This document shows positions 38,692 through 47,453 of a stretch of DNA of 64,000 nucleotides, one piece after another; the first letter of the stretch is position 1, and each line of letters begins with the position of its first letter. Position numbers and translations under genes: made by a program. Origin of the DNA: Klebsiella terrigena (GTDB lineage Bacteria; Pseudomonadota; Gammaproteobacteria; Enterobacterales; Enterobacteriaceae); NCBI RefSeq assembly GCF_006539725.1, contig NZ_BJNO01000003.1, forward strand, positions 1-64,000, written 5' to 3'. Below the pieces are notes generated by a model. The model worked only from the letters and a program-made list of their open reading frames with translations. It made no database searches and had not been told where the DNA came from.

Positions 38692-38718
38692 CAATGTGTC
38701 CTCAGATACTGAACGTTA

Positions 38719-38736
38719 TGTTGACGGTTGTCAACA
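38719..38736. promoter_or_regulatory. Inverted repeat, probable operator of the TA-like pair
   Basis: TGTTGACGGTTGTCAACA: perfect 7-base arms around GGTT, 28 bases before the start of the first gene. It is well placed for autoregulation by the HTH protein. Confidence 0.6.
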
Positions 38737-38865
38737 GTATTGTGTCGAAAAAACAAACACCGGGACGTTATGACAGAGAGCGGGAAAGAACGCTGGAACG
38801 AGCTTCACGGCAATAAGTGAACGGCGGTGGGAGATTGGATTACTGCGAGATAGCTTCCACGGGCG

Positions 38866-38905
38866 GCAGGAGAGCAGGAGAGCAGGAGAGCAGGCGAGCA
38901 GGAGA
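38866..38905. repeat. Tandem repeat of an 8-base unit
   Basis: Five head-to-tail copies of GCAGGAGA, the fourth with one change (GCAGGCGA). A sixth, more diverged unit follows. They lie in the non-coding gap between the TA-like pair and yfcH. Copy number is likely to vary between strains by slippage. Confidence 0.9.
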
Positions 38906-38906
38906 G

Positions 38907-38935
38907 CCCGGGAGAGCATTAATAAATCTCCCGGG
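38907..38935 (-). terminator. Hairpin after yfcH
   Basis: Perfect 9-bp inverted repeat CCCGGGAGA/TCTCCCGGG with an 11-base AT-rich loop, 12 bases downstream of the yfcH stop. The bases after it on the minus strand are the GCAGGAGA repeats rather than a T run. Confidence 0.55.
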
Positions 38936-38946
38936 ATTAAATTGGG

Positions 38947-39840
38947 TTAGCCAAGGACGTCTTTTAGCGCTTCTTCTAAATCGTACCAGCGAAAGCCAAA
39001 GCCCGCGGCTTCCAGGCGTTTTGGCAACGCGCGCTGGCCGCCGAGCACCAGTACCGATGATTCACCCATAAGCAGGCGTATCGCCGCCGCCGGGACGCGA
39101 AAAATAGCCGGGCGATTTAGCGCCTGGCCAAGCGCGTGGGCGAACTGTTCGTTGCGTACCGGATAAGGCGAAACCATGTTGAAGGGGCCGCGCAGGTCGT
39201 TATCCAACAGCCACAGAATAGCGTTAACCATATCGTCGATATGGATCCACGCCAGATACTGCCTGCCGCTGCCGATAGGGCCACCAAGGCCGAGCTTAAA
39301 GGCAGGGGTCATTTTGGCAAGGATGCCGCCTCTGGATGCCAGCACAACGCCGGTTCGCAGCAGGCAGACGCGGGTGCGGTCGCTTTGCGCTTCGCAGGCC
39401 AGCTGTTCCCAGCGGGCGCAGAGTTTGTGGGTGAACTCATTGTGCGGCGGCTCTTCTTCGGTGACAACAACCTCCCCCAGGTCGCCATAATAACCTGCCG
39501 CAGAGCCGCTAATCAGCACCGCAGGCGGGGTGTCGCTGGCGTTGATGAGCGCGACCAGCTTTTGCGTGATGTCCCAGCGGCTGTGGCACAGGCGCTGCTT
39601 TTGCTCCGCCGTCCAGCGCTTGTCGGCGATAGGCTCGCCCGCCAGATTGATAACGGCGTCAATGTCGTTGAGGTGCTGGTGATTGTCAAAGCCGCGCCAC
39701 AGCGTGACGCGGGGATCGAGCCGGGCGCGGGCTTTTTCCGGGCTGCGCGTGGATACCGTTACGTTATGCCCCAGCTCAAGCAGCCGGGGGATGAGATGTC
39801 GACCAATCAGGCCGGTACCGCCGGTAAGCAGAATCTTCAT
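38947..39840 (-). CDS. yfcH: YfcH, SDR-type epimerase family protein
   Basis: A 297-residue extended short-chain dehydrogenase. The NAD(P)-binding start is [20 protein letters not shown]. Family segments include [17 protein letters not shown] and [14 protein letters not shown], where Tyr is in the region of the catalytic Yxxx[18 protein letters not shown] follows. The C-terminal DUF1731-type tail ends near [16 protein letters not shown]. Substrate is unknown; it is the family of SulA-like cell division inhibitor homologues in other phyla. It lies 18 bases after folX on the same strand. Confidence 0.93.
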   Translation of the reverse strand: MKILLTGGTGLIGRHLIPRLLELGHNVTVSTRSPEKARARLDPRVTLWRGFDNHQHLNDIDAVINLAGEPIADKRWTAEQKQRLCHSRWDITQKLVALINASDTPPAVLISGSAAGYYGDLGEVVVTEEEPPHNEFTHKLCARWEQLACEAQSDRTRVCLLRTGVVLASRGGILAKMTPAFKLGLGGPIGSGRQYLAWIHIDDMVNAILWLLDNDLRGPFNMVSPYPVRNEQFAHALGQALNRPAIFRVPAAAIRLLMGESSVLVLGGQRALPKRLEAAGFGFRWYDLEEALKDVLG

Positions 39841-39858
39841 AGCGCCTCCCTAAGAAGC

Positions 39859-40221
39859 CTACCGCCGCCAGCTCATGGTCATTGATACCGAGTCGGCGTA
39901 GCGTAGTGCATAAAGTTTATCGATCTCAACTTCAGCATAAGTGACCCAGTGATGTTCGCATGCGATATCGAGCACATCCTGAGTTAATTTTTCCAGTAAG
40001 GAGAAGCGGTTATTCTCTATATGGCTGATGATACGCTTGGTGATGGTGCGGTAATTCAGCGCATCGTTGATATCTTCGCTGTTGCGTGATTGATCCGCTG
40101 GGTAGTGAATGGCGACATTGACCACCACATCCTGACGGTTAGCAATCTCTTCCTCTTTAATACCAATAAAAGTACGCAAGCGTAGGTTCTTTATACGAAT
40201 AATGGCGTCTGGCTGAGACAT
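39859..40221 (-). CDS. folX: FolX, dihydroneopterin triphosphate 2'-epimerase
   Basis: A 120-residue paralogue of dihydroneopterin aldolase FolB that epimerises 7,8-dihydroneopterin triphosphate at C2', towards dihydromonapterin. Seen: [20 protein letters not shown], the catalytic-type Glu and Lys residues in that segment, and [20 protein letters not shown]. Start 40221 ([10 protein letters not shown]) is chosen over the longer frame from 40257 to match the E. coli length. Transcribed with yfcH. Confidence 0.96.
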   Translation of the reverse strand: MSQPDAIIRIKNLRLRTFIGIKEEEIANRQDVVVNVAIHYPADQSRNSEDINDALNYRTITKRIISHIENNRFSLLEKLTQDVLDIACEHHWVTYAEVEIDKLYALRYADSVSMTMSWRR

Positions 40222-40286
40222 TGCAGGCTTCCTCCGTGTTGTAATTTCCGCAATCATACATGAAAGCAGGTCGTGCGAGCAGGGGG

Positions 40287-40916
40287 TTAAGATTGCTGAA
40301 TTTTCAGCAACGCCTCGGCGGTTGCAGGGCGCTGGCGAATACGCTCAAACCAGTTATGTACCGCCGGGAAGTTTGCCAGATCGATACGCTGTCGCTGATG
40401 CGCGTTAATCCACGGCCAGCAGGCGATATCGGCAATGCTGTAGCGCTCGCCGCCGAGCCACGGGCTGACCTCCAGACGCCGGTTGAGCACGCTATATAGC
40501 CGCTGCGTTTCCACCTGATAGCGCTCAATGGCATAGGGAACCGTCTGCGGCGCTGAATGGTTAAAGTGCTGATTTTGCCCCAGCATCGGCCCCAATCCGC
40601 CCACCTGCCAGAACAGCCACTGCAGCGTAACGTGGCGCTCGCGCAGCTCTCCGCTCAGCAGCTTTGCCGATTTCTCGGCGAGATAGAGCAGAATGGCCCC
40701 GGATTCGAACAGGCTTAGCGGCGCTCCGCCGTCAACGGGAACGTGGTCGACTATCGCCGGGATTTTATTGTTGGGTGAGAGGATGAGAAACTGCGGGCGG
40801 AACTGTTCGCCCTTGTTGATATCGACCCGAATCAGCCGATAGGCCAGCTCAGCCTCTTCGAGGAACAGAACGATTTTTTGGCCGTTTGGGGTGGGTGCGT
40901 AGTAAAGATCGATCAT
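40287..40916 (-). CDS. yfcG: YfcG, glutathione-dependent disulfide-bond oxidoreductase
   Basis: A 209-residue glutathione S-transferase-fold protein of the Nu class. The N-terminal thioredoxin domain begins [20 protein letters not shown], with the Thr/Asn residues that bind glutathione in place of a catalytic Cys. The cis-Pro segment is [11 protein letters not shown] and [14 protein letters not shown] follows. The all-helical domain contains [20 protein letters not shown]. In E. coli it shows disulfide reductase activity with glutathione. The C-terminus is about 6 residues shorter than E. coli's. Confidence 0.94.
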   Translation of the reverse strand: MIDLYYAPTPNGQKIVLFLEEAELAYRLIRVDINKGEQFRPQFLILSPNNKIPAIVDHVPVDGGAPLSLFESGAILLYLAEKSAKLLSGELRERHVTLQWLFWQVGGLGPMLGQNQHFNHSAPQTVPYAIERYQVETQRLYSVLNRRLEVSPWLGGERYSIADIACWPWINAHQRQRIDLANFPAVHNWFERIRQRPATAEALLKIQQS

Positions 40917-40995
40917 GATGTCTCCCGCCGTCGTGGGTCGCCAGTTTTCGAGTATAGGTGACCTGGCGTATTACGGGAGCGCAGGGAGCGGAAAT

Positions 40996-41904
40996 TCAGC
41001 GCGCCGCGGTGGCCGGAGCCCTCATTTCGCGCACCAGAGCGATAAACGCCTGCAGCCCCGGTGGGATATGGCGGCGGCCCGGGTAGTAGAGAGAGAGGCC
41101 GCCAAAAGAAGGACACCAGTCGTCCATCACGCTGATAAGCCTGCCGCCGGCAAGATCGTCCTGGATAAACCAGTCAGAAATAAACGCCAGCCCGATCCCC
41201 GCCAGCGCCGCGCGGTGAATGGCCTGCATCTCGCTAAGAATAATGCGCGGCGGGACGTTAAGCGCCATTTTTTGCCCATCCCGCTCGAGCTCCCAGCGAT
41301 AAATTCCGCCGTGAGACATACGCATGCCAATCCCCTGATGATGCATAAGATCGTCCGGACCGAATGGAACGCCATGCCGGGCAAAATAGTCCGGGGTGCC
41401 GACGATCAGCATCCGCGCGTTGGGCGTCAGGGCGACGGCAATCATGTCCTGTGGCAGCGACTCCGCCAGGCGGATCCCCGCGTCGTAGCCTTCGGCAACG
41501 ATATCCACCAGCCGGGATTCGGTGGTGATATCCAGGCGCATGGATGGGTAGCGCTTGAGGAAGGTCTCGAAAATATCAAACAGCAGGGCAACGCTTTCGC
41601 GCGGCGCGTTGATCCGCAGCGTCCCGCTCGGCATTTCAGGCCGGGTGGCGACCTCCTCCGAGGCGCGCTGGATTTCGGCTACGGCGGGCGCTATCCGCTC
41701 AACGTAACGCTGTCCGGCTTCGGTCAACGCGACGCTGCGGGTCGTACGATTGAACAGGCGCACGTTCAGGCGGGCCTCCAGTCCGGCAACGGCGTTGCTG
41801 ACGGCGGTTGCCGACATACCCAGCTCCCGGGCCGCTGCCCGAAAGCTTTGCCGGTGCGCGACGGCGAGGAGGACTTCGAGTTCGGTAATACCGCTACGCT
41901 GCAT
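40996..41904 (-). CDS. LysR-family transcriptional regulator
   Basis: A 302-residue LysR-type regulator. The winged HTH occupies residues 1-60 (SFRAAARELGMSATAVSNAV, then LEARLNVRLFNRTTRSVALT). The effector-binding domain follows from about 90 (GTLRINAPRESVALLFDIFE, MHHQGIGMRMSHGGIYRWEL). It is divergent from the aldehyde dehydrogenase gene with 103 bases between, the classic layout of a LysR regulator and its target. The inducer is unknown. The pair interrupts the yfcG-yfcF order seen in E. coli. Confidence 0.92.
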   Translation of the reverse strand: MQRSGITELEVLLAVAHRQSFRAAARELGMSATAVSNAVAGLEARLNVRLFNRTTRSVALTEAGQRYVERIAPAVAEIQRASEEVATRPEMPSGTLRINAPRESVALLFDIFETFLKRYPSMRLDITTESRLVDIVAEGYDAGIRLAESLPQDMIAVALTPNARMLIVGTPDYFARHGVPFGPDDLMHHQGIGMRMSHGGIYRWELERDGQKMALNVPPRIILSEMQAIHRAALAGIGLAFISDWFIQDDLAGGRLISVMDDWCPSFGGLSLYYPGRRHIPPGLQAFIALVREMRAPATAAR

Positions 41905-42007
41905 AATTATCCCGATTTTCGTAACAGACTGTGTTGATTATACCTGCTTATCGCGGCAATACGACGACCCTATACTGCCGGGTATCCAACAAGATGGGGA
42001 GAGCGTT

Positions 42008-43429
42008 ATGCAGAACATCGACCAAATTTATATCAACGGCCAGTTTGTCACGCCGCACGGTAGCGAAGAGTTTGCGCTGTTTAATCCGACGACCGAAGCG
42101 ACGATTGGCCGGGTCCGCCTGGCTGATGAACGGGACGCAGAGCAGGCGATTGCTGCGGCAAAAGCGGCATTTCCGGCGTGGTCGCGGACGACGAAAGAGG
42201 CGCGTTTGGCGGTACTGGAACGCATGTATCTTGCCGTTCAGGCGCGGGAGGCCGACCTGCTGGAAGCGATTGTCACGGAATACGGCGCACCGGCTTCCCG
42301 CTCGCAATGGATGGCGACGTGGCCGGCGCAAACCATCAGGCAGGCGATGGTCACGCTGGAGCGCTTTGAGTTCGTCGAGCAGGCCGGGCGTGCCCGGGTG
42401 GTGATGACGCCGCTCGGCGTCGCGGGATTGATTACGCCGTGGAACAGCGATGCCGGTTTTATTTGCAGCAAGCTGGCGACGGCGATGGCTGCGGGCTGTA
42501 CGGCGGTGATTAAGCCGAGCGAGATGAGCGCCTGGCAGACGCAAATTATTAGCGAAGCGCTGCACGCGGCCGGGATCCCGGCGGGGGTATTTAATATCGT
42601 CACCGGGCGCGGTGAGATCGTGGGGGATGTGATTAACCATCACCCCGATATCGCAAAAATTTCGTTTACCGGCTCAACCGCCGTCGGCAAACATATTATC
42701 GAAAGCGGGGCGCAAACGCTCAAGCGCGTGACGCTGGAGCTTGGGGGCAAGTCGCCCACCGTGATTCTTGATGATGCGGATATCGAGCAGGCGGTTCCGC
42801 TGGCGCTGGCGGCCGGGTTTATGAACAGCGGGCAGGCGTGCGTTGCGGGCACGCGTATTTTGGTCCCCGCCCGGCGCCAGGCCGAGTTTGAGCAGGCCAT
42901 TGTGCAGGCCGTGGAAGCCGACTATACGTCTGGCGACCCGCGCGATCCGCGGACCGTGATTGGCCCGATGGTCAGCCATAAGCAGTGGCAGCGGGTGCAG
43001 GATTATATCCGCCTTGGCCAGCAGGAGGGCGCCCGGGTGCTGACGGGAGGCGTTGGCCGGCCGCAGGGCATGGAAAAAGGCTGGTGCGTTAAACCGACCG
43101 TGTTCAGCGATGCGCATAATCAGATGCGTATCGCGCGGGAAGAGATTTTTGGCCCGGTGCTGGTCATTATCCCTTATCAGGACGAGGCTGAAGCGATTGC
43201 GATCGCTAACGACACCGCGTATGGACTGAGCGCGCTGGTACTATGCGGCGATCGCCAGCGCGGGACGGAGGTGGCGCTGGCGATTGAGTCCGGGCGCGTG
43301 CTGGTTAATACCCTCGAACATGAGCCGCAGGCGCCGTTTGGCGGGTTCAAGCAATCCGGGGTGGGGCGTGAAATGGGGAGATGGGGAATGCAGGCCTATC
43401 TGGAGCCGAAAACGCTGCTCGTTGGCTAG
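42008..43429 (+). CDS. NAD(P)-dependent aldehyde dehydrogenase
   Basis: A 473-residue aldehyde dehydrogenase. The general-base Glu244 is in VTLELGGKSPTVILD and the nucleophile Cys278 in NSGQACVAGTRILVPARR. The cofactor motif FTGSTAVGKHI and TPWNSDAGFICSK are present. EIFGPVLVIIPYQDEAEAIA and PFGGFKQSGVGREMG complete the family pattern. Start 42008 (MQNIDQIYIN) has GGGGAGAGC upstream. The substrate cannot be inferred from sequence; the divergent LysR gene probably controls it. Confidence 0.93.
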   Translation: MQNIDQIYINGQFVTPHGSEEFALFNPTTEATIGRVRLADERDAEQAIAAAKAAFPAWSRTTKEARLAVLERMYLAVQAREADLLEAIVTEYGAPASRSQWMATWPAQTIRQAMVTLERFEFVEQAGRARVVMTPLGVAGLITPWNSDAGFICSKLATAMAAGCTAVIKPSEMSAWQTQIISEALHAAGIPAGVFNIVTGRGEIVGDVINHHPDIAKISFTGSTAVGKHIIESGAQTLKRVTLELGGKSPTVILDDADIEQAVPLALAAGFMNSGQACVAGTRILVPARRQAEFEQAIVQAVEADYTSGDPRDPRTVIGPMVSHKQWQRVQDYIRLGQQEGARVLTGGVGRPQGMEKGWCVKPTVFSDAHNQMRIAREEIFGPVLVIIPYQDEAEAIAIANDTAYGLSALVLCGDRQRGTEVALAIESGRVLVNTLEHEPQAPFGGFKQSGVGREMGRWGMQAYLEPKTLLVG

Positions 43430-43457
43430 TGCAAAATCCTCATGGTGCGGTAAGTGA

Positions 43458-44159
<702 letters not shown>

Positions 44160-44213
44160 TTCGCGTTCGCGGTTCCGCTATCATGGGGCATCGTAATGCG
44201 TGGAGATGAAAAA

Positions 44214-44765
44214 ATGCGGCTGATGTTTGCATCGGATATTCATGGCTCTTTGCCCGCCGCCGAGCGCGTGCTGGAACGGTTCGCGCAGAGCGGGGCGCAG
44301 TGGTTGATTATTCTGGGTGACGTGCTCAACCACGGGCCGCGTAACGCTCTCCCTGAGGGCTACGCGCCGGCAGAAGTTGCCGGGAAGCTCAATGGCGCTG
44401 CGGCGCGCATTATTGCCGTACGCGGCAACTGCGACAGCGAGGTCGATCAGATGCTGCTGGACTTTCCCATCACCGCGCCCTGGCAGCAGGTTCTGACTGA
44501 ACGGTGTCGGCTGTTTCTGACTCACGGGCATCTGTACAGCCCCGAAAAATTGCCGTCGCTCTGCGCTGGCGATGTCCTGGTTTATGGTCATACTCATATT
44601 CCGGTAGCCGAGAAGCGCGGCGATATTTTTCTCTTTAACCCCGGTTCCGTGAGCATCCCCAAAGGGGGATTTCCCGCCAGCTATGGCCTCCTTGACGGGG
44701 ATCGGTTGCAGGTTTTAGCACTCGATGATCATCAGGTTATTGCAGAGGTGGCAATTAACCCGTAA
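44214..44765 (+). CDS. yfcE: YfcE, metal-dependent phosphodiesterase
   Basis: A 183-residue calcineurin-like phosphoesterase of the MJ0936/YfcE family. Metal-binding motifs are MFASDIHGSLPA (DxH), WLIILGDVLNHGP (GD), AVRGNCDSEVDQ (GNCD), THGHLYSPEKLP and VYGHTHIPVAEKRG (GHTH). The E. coli enzyme cleaves artificial phosphodiesters with manganese; its natural substrate is unknown. Start 44214 is chosen over 44196 by family alignment, although GGAGAT would serve either. Confidence 0.94.
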   Translation: MRLMFASDIHGSLPAAERVLERFAQSGAQWLIILGDVLNHGPRNALPEGYAPAEVAGKLNGAAARIIAVRGNCDSEVDQMLLDFPITAPWQQVLTERCRLFLTHGHLYSPEKLPSLCAGDVLVYGHTHIPVAEKRGDIFLFNPGSVSIPKGGFPASYGLLDGDRLQVLALDDHQVIAEVAINP

Positions 44766-44822
44766 TTTACCCCCAACCGTAAAGACGCGCCGCAAGAGCG
44801 CTTTAAAAAGTAAGGTTTCCTG

Positions 44823-45377
44823 ATGGCGGAACAGAACGATTTGGCAAGCACAGAATGGGTAGATATCGTTAATGAAAACAATGAGGTGATAGCGCAATCG
44901 AGCCGCGAGCAAATGCGCGCGCAGTGCCTGCGCCATCGTGCAACCTACATTGTCGTTCATGATGGGATGGGCAAAATTCTGGTGCAGCGTCGTACCGAGA
45001 TAAAAGATTTTCAGCCGGGCATGCTGGATGCCACCGCCGGTGGCGTGGTGCAGGCCGACGAGCAGCTGCTGGATTCAGCGCGTCGAGAGGCCGAAGAGGA
45101 GCTGGGCATTGCAGGCGTCCCCTTTGCCGACCACGGCCAGTTCTACTACGAAGATAAGCACTGCCGCGTCTGGGGAAGCCTGTTTAGCTGCGTGTCGCAC
45201 GGTCCCTTTGCTTTGCAGGAAGAAGAGGTCAGCGAAGTGTGCTGGCTGACGCCGGAAGAGATCACCGCCCGCTGCGATGAGTTCACCCCGGATTCGTTAA
45301 AAGCGCTGGCGCTGTGGATGACCCGCAATGCCAACAACGAGTCGGCAAAACCGGAAAAGCAGGAAGAGGCCGAGTAG
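44823..45377 (+). CDS. yfcD: YfcD, Nudix hydrolase
   Basis: A 184-residue Nudix family hydrolase. The Nudix box GX5EX7REUXEEXGU is [18 protein letters not shown] followed by EEELGI, at about residues 72-95. Upstream, [20 protein letters not shown] is the domain start shared with isopentenyl-diphosphate isomerase-like Nudix proteins. The C-terminus has an acidic, variable tail. Substrate unknown. It lies 57 bases after yfcE and converges on the LacI-type regulator, only 4 bases away. Confidence 0.94.
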   Translation: MAEQNDLASTEWVDIVNENNEVIAQSSREQMRAQCLRHRATYIVVHDGMGKILVQRRTEIKDFQPGMLDATAGGVVQADEQLLDSARREAEEELGIAGVPFADHGQFYYEDKHCRVWGSLFSCVSHGPFALQEEEVSEVCWLTPEEITARCDEFTPDSLKALALWMTRNANNESAKPEKQEEAE

Positions 45378-45381
45378 CCGC

Positions 45382-46401
45382 CTAGCAGCTATCCCGCAGG
45401 CATAAACTGGAGACGATGGGTTTTCTGCCGCTCCAGTTTCCTTCATTAAGGCGCTCCAGAAGGGCGCGTCCAGCTTCAATACCAATCTTGTGATGCGGTA
45501 CCGCCATCGTGGTTAGCGGCGGCTGGCAGACCCGGCTGACATCGCTATCGCCGAAGCCGACGACCGCCAAATCGTCAGGGACTTTAATGCGTCGACGCTG
45601 GCACTCATACAGCGCGCCGCACGCCAGCTCGTCAGAAACGCAGACCAGCGCATCCAGCTCCGGCCACGCCAGCAAAAATTCCGGTAGCTGCGAAGCGCCG
45701 GTGGAAAAACTGGGAGGAAGCGCGGCGTTAATTACCCGATTCGGCGACATATGGTGGCGCAGCATCGCTTTGTACCACCCCTGCAGATGCTGCTGAAAAA
45801 TCCACTGCTCCTGGTTGGCGCACAGCAGGCCGATATTCTGATAGCCGCGATGGATGAGCATTTCAGTGAGCTCGAACATGGCGGCAACGTTATCAATGCC
45901 GATATTCATGTCAATCGGGTCGGCGCGCATGGCGCCCATCTCCATCACCGGAATCGACGCGTTATTCAGCCAGTGGCGTACGGTGTCGCTATGTTCAACG
46001 CTGAGCAGAATAGCGGCCGCAATGTTCGACGCCAGCAGCGTTTCCAGCAGCTTCTCTTCTTGTTCAAGGCGATGCTGCGACTCCGCCAGCATAATCTGGT
46101 AACCCGCCGGTTGCAGCACCTGCTGTAGCCCGGCAAACATCGCGGAGCAGCCCGCTTCGGCAAGATTTGGCACCACCATGGCTATCGTTCTTGAGGAGGC
46201 GGAAGCCAGCGCGCTGGCGGCCAGATTGGGCATATATCCCAGCTCCTGCACCGCGGCTTCTATTTTTTCACGAAGCTTGTCGGAAACCTGCTCCGGCGTG
46301 CGCAGCGCACGCGAGACGGTCATCGTGCCCACGCCGGCAAGCTGGGCAACATCGGCGATCGTCACCTTACCGGTACTACGCCGTTTTCGGGTTAGAGACA
46401 T
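45382..46401 (-). CDS. LacI/GalR-family repressor of the PTS-transketolase cluster
   Basis: A 339-residue regulator. The N-terminal HTH and hinge read KVTIADVAQLAGVGTMTVSR and ALRTPEQVSDKLREKIEAAV, then LGYMPNLAASALAS. The sugar-binding domain begins RTIAMVVPNLAEAGCSAMF. It most resembles the GntR (gluconate repressor) branch of LacI proteins. The start at 46401 (MSLTRKRRST) gives the usual distance to the HTH; the frame is open to 46437. It is divergent from the PTS genes, and two 12-bp palindromes lie in the gap, so it probably represses both itself and the PTS operon. Confidence 0.9.
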   Translation of the reverse strand: MSLTRKRRSTGKVTIADVAQLAGVGTMTVSRALRTPEQVSDKLREKIEAAVQELGYMPNLAASALASASSRTIAMVVPNLAEAGCSAMFAGLQQVLQPAGYQIMLAESQHRLEQEEKLLETLLASNIAAAILLSVEHSDTVRHWLNNASIPVMEMGAMRADPIDMNIGIDNVAAMFELTEMLIHRGYQNIGLLCANQEQWIFQQHLQGWYKAMLRHHMSPNRVINAALPPSFSTGASQLPEFLLAWPELDALVCVSDELACGALYECQRRRIKVPDDLAVVGFGDSDVSRVCQPPLTTMAVPHHKIGIEAGRALLERLNEGNWSGRKPIVSSLCLRDSC

Positions 46402-46513
46402 ACACATTCCTGCTGAACAGACGCTTTTCATTAGCATCCATCACTTTACGTTTCAGGGAGTATACGCCTTAAATCCACATTTTTGCTGCGTTTTCATATG
46501 ATGATTGCGAATT

Positions 46514-46525
46514 GATAGCGCTATC
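46514..46525. promoter_or_regulatory. Operator 1 of the LacI-type repressor
   Basis: GATAGCGCTATC, a perfect 12-base palindrome with the central CG typical of LacI-family operators. Its centre is 34 bases from that of operator 2. Confidence 0.75.
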
Positions 46526-46547
46526 ACAATTTTGAATGTTATCTGTT

Positions 46548-46559
46548 GGTAGCGCTATC
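46548..46559. promoter_or_regulatory. Operator 2 of the LacI-type repressor
   Basis: GGTAGCGCTATC, a second copy of the 12-base palindrome with one base changed. It is 80 bases before the IIA start. Two sites about three helical turns apart could bind cooperatively. Confidence 0.75.
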
Positions 46560-46561
46560 TT

Positions 46562-46577
46562 TGTGATCGCCGTCGCA
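46562..46577. promoter_or_regulatory. Possible CRP site before the PTS genes
   Basis: TGTGA-N6-TCGCA keeps one perfect half-site and four of five bases of the other. Catabolite control of a sugar PTS operon would be normal, but the match is modest. Confidence 0.4.
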
Positions 46578-46639
46578 GCTAACTGCTGTGCGCTTGAATA
46601 AAGTTTGCCCATCTTTTGCTAAAAGACGGGGGAGATAAA

Positions 46640-47083
46640 ATGCTCAGTAAATGGATCTTTGATGCCACTATCACGCTCCGGCAGAGCGTAGAAGAGTGGC
46701 CTCAGGCTCTTGAGGTTTGTGCCAGGCCGCTGCTCGAGGCTGGCGTTATTGCGCCCGAGTACGTGACCGCGATTGTGGAACAACATGCGAAGCTGGGGCC
46801 CTACTATGTGCTGGCGCCAGGGCTGGCAATGCCGCATGCGCGGCCGGAAGAGGGGGCCAGAGGCCTCGGCCTTTCGCTGCTGAAGCTGGAGCAGGGCGTG
46901 TCGTTTGGTTCAGAAGAGTTCGACCCGGTCGATATTATTATTATGCTGGCGGCGCCCGACAAGCACAGTCATATCGAGATGATTTCCGCGCTGGCTGAAT
47001 TATTTTCCAGTGACGAAGATATGGCGCAATTACATCAGGCGAAAACCCTGGAGGAAATTAAAACGATAATCGCGCGATTCTGA
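46640..47083 (+). CDS. PTS IIA component, ascorbate (UlaC)-like
   Basis: A 147-residue PTS enzyme IIA of the fructose/mannitol fold used by ascorbate-type systems. The phosphorylated His66 lies in VLAPGLAMPHARPEEGARGL. It accepts phosphate from HPr and passes it to the IIB protein encoded next. Start 46640 has GGGGGAG immediately upstream; 46616 is in frame but lacks one. First gene of a five-gene run. E. coli UlaC is about 154 residues. Confidence 0.9.
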   Translation: MLSKWIFDATITLRQSVEEWPQALEVCARPLLEAGVIAPEYVTAIVEQHAKLGPYYVLAPGLAMPHARPEEGARGLGLSLLKLEQGVSFGSEEFDPVDIIIMLAAPDKHSHIEMISALAELFSSDEDMAQLHQAKTLEEIKTIIARF

Positions 47084-47160
47084 TCTTATCCATAACCTGA
47101 TTTATAACCCATTACGCCCGGCGTGATGCGGATCAACTGTACCCAAAAAAGGTGATAACA

Positions 47161-47433
47161 ATGAAAATTATGGCGATTTGCGGTTCTGGCCTGGGCAGTA
47201 GTTTTATGGTTGAAATGAATATTAAAAAAGTACTTAAAAAGCTCGAAATTGAAGCGGAAGTTGAACACTCCGATCTCTCATCGGCAACGCCGGGAGCGGC
47301 AGATTTATTCGTGATGGCTAAAGATATCGCTGCCAGCGCCAGCGTGCCGGAAAGCCAGCTGGTGGTGATTACCAACATCATCGACATCAATGAACTCGAA
47401 GCGCAGCTGCGCGCGTGGTTCGCCAAACAATAA
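47161..47433 (+). CDS. PTS IIB component, ascorbate (UlaB)-like
   Basis: A 90-residue PTS enzyme IIB. The phosphorylated Cys7 is in the N-terminal loop MKIMAICGSGLGSSFMVEMN. It carries phosphate from IIA to the incoming sugar. AAAGGTG lies before the ATG at 47161. It is 77 bases after IIA and 20 before IIC. Length is close to the E. coli UlaB (about 101). Confidence 0.9.
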   Translation: MKIMAICGSGLGSSFMVEMNIKKVLKKLEIEAEVEHSDLSSATPGAADLFVMAKDIAASASVPESQLVVITNIIDINELEAQLRAWFAKQ

Positions 47434-47453
47434 CTATTTGTAGCGAGGCGGAT

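Noticed and set aside
38866-38905. CRISPR array
   Set aside because: The units are 8 bases with no spacers; this is a simple tandem repeat.
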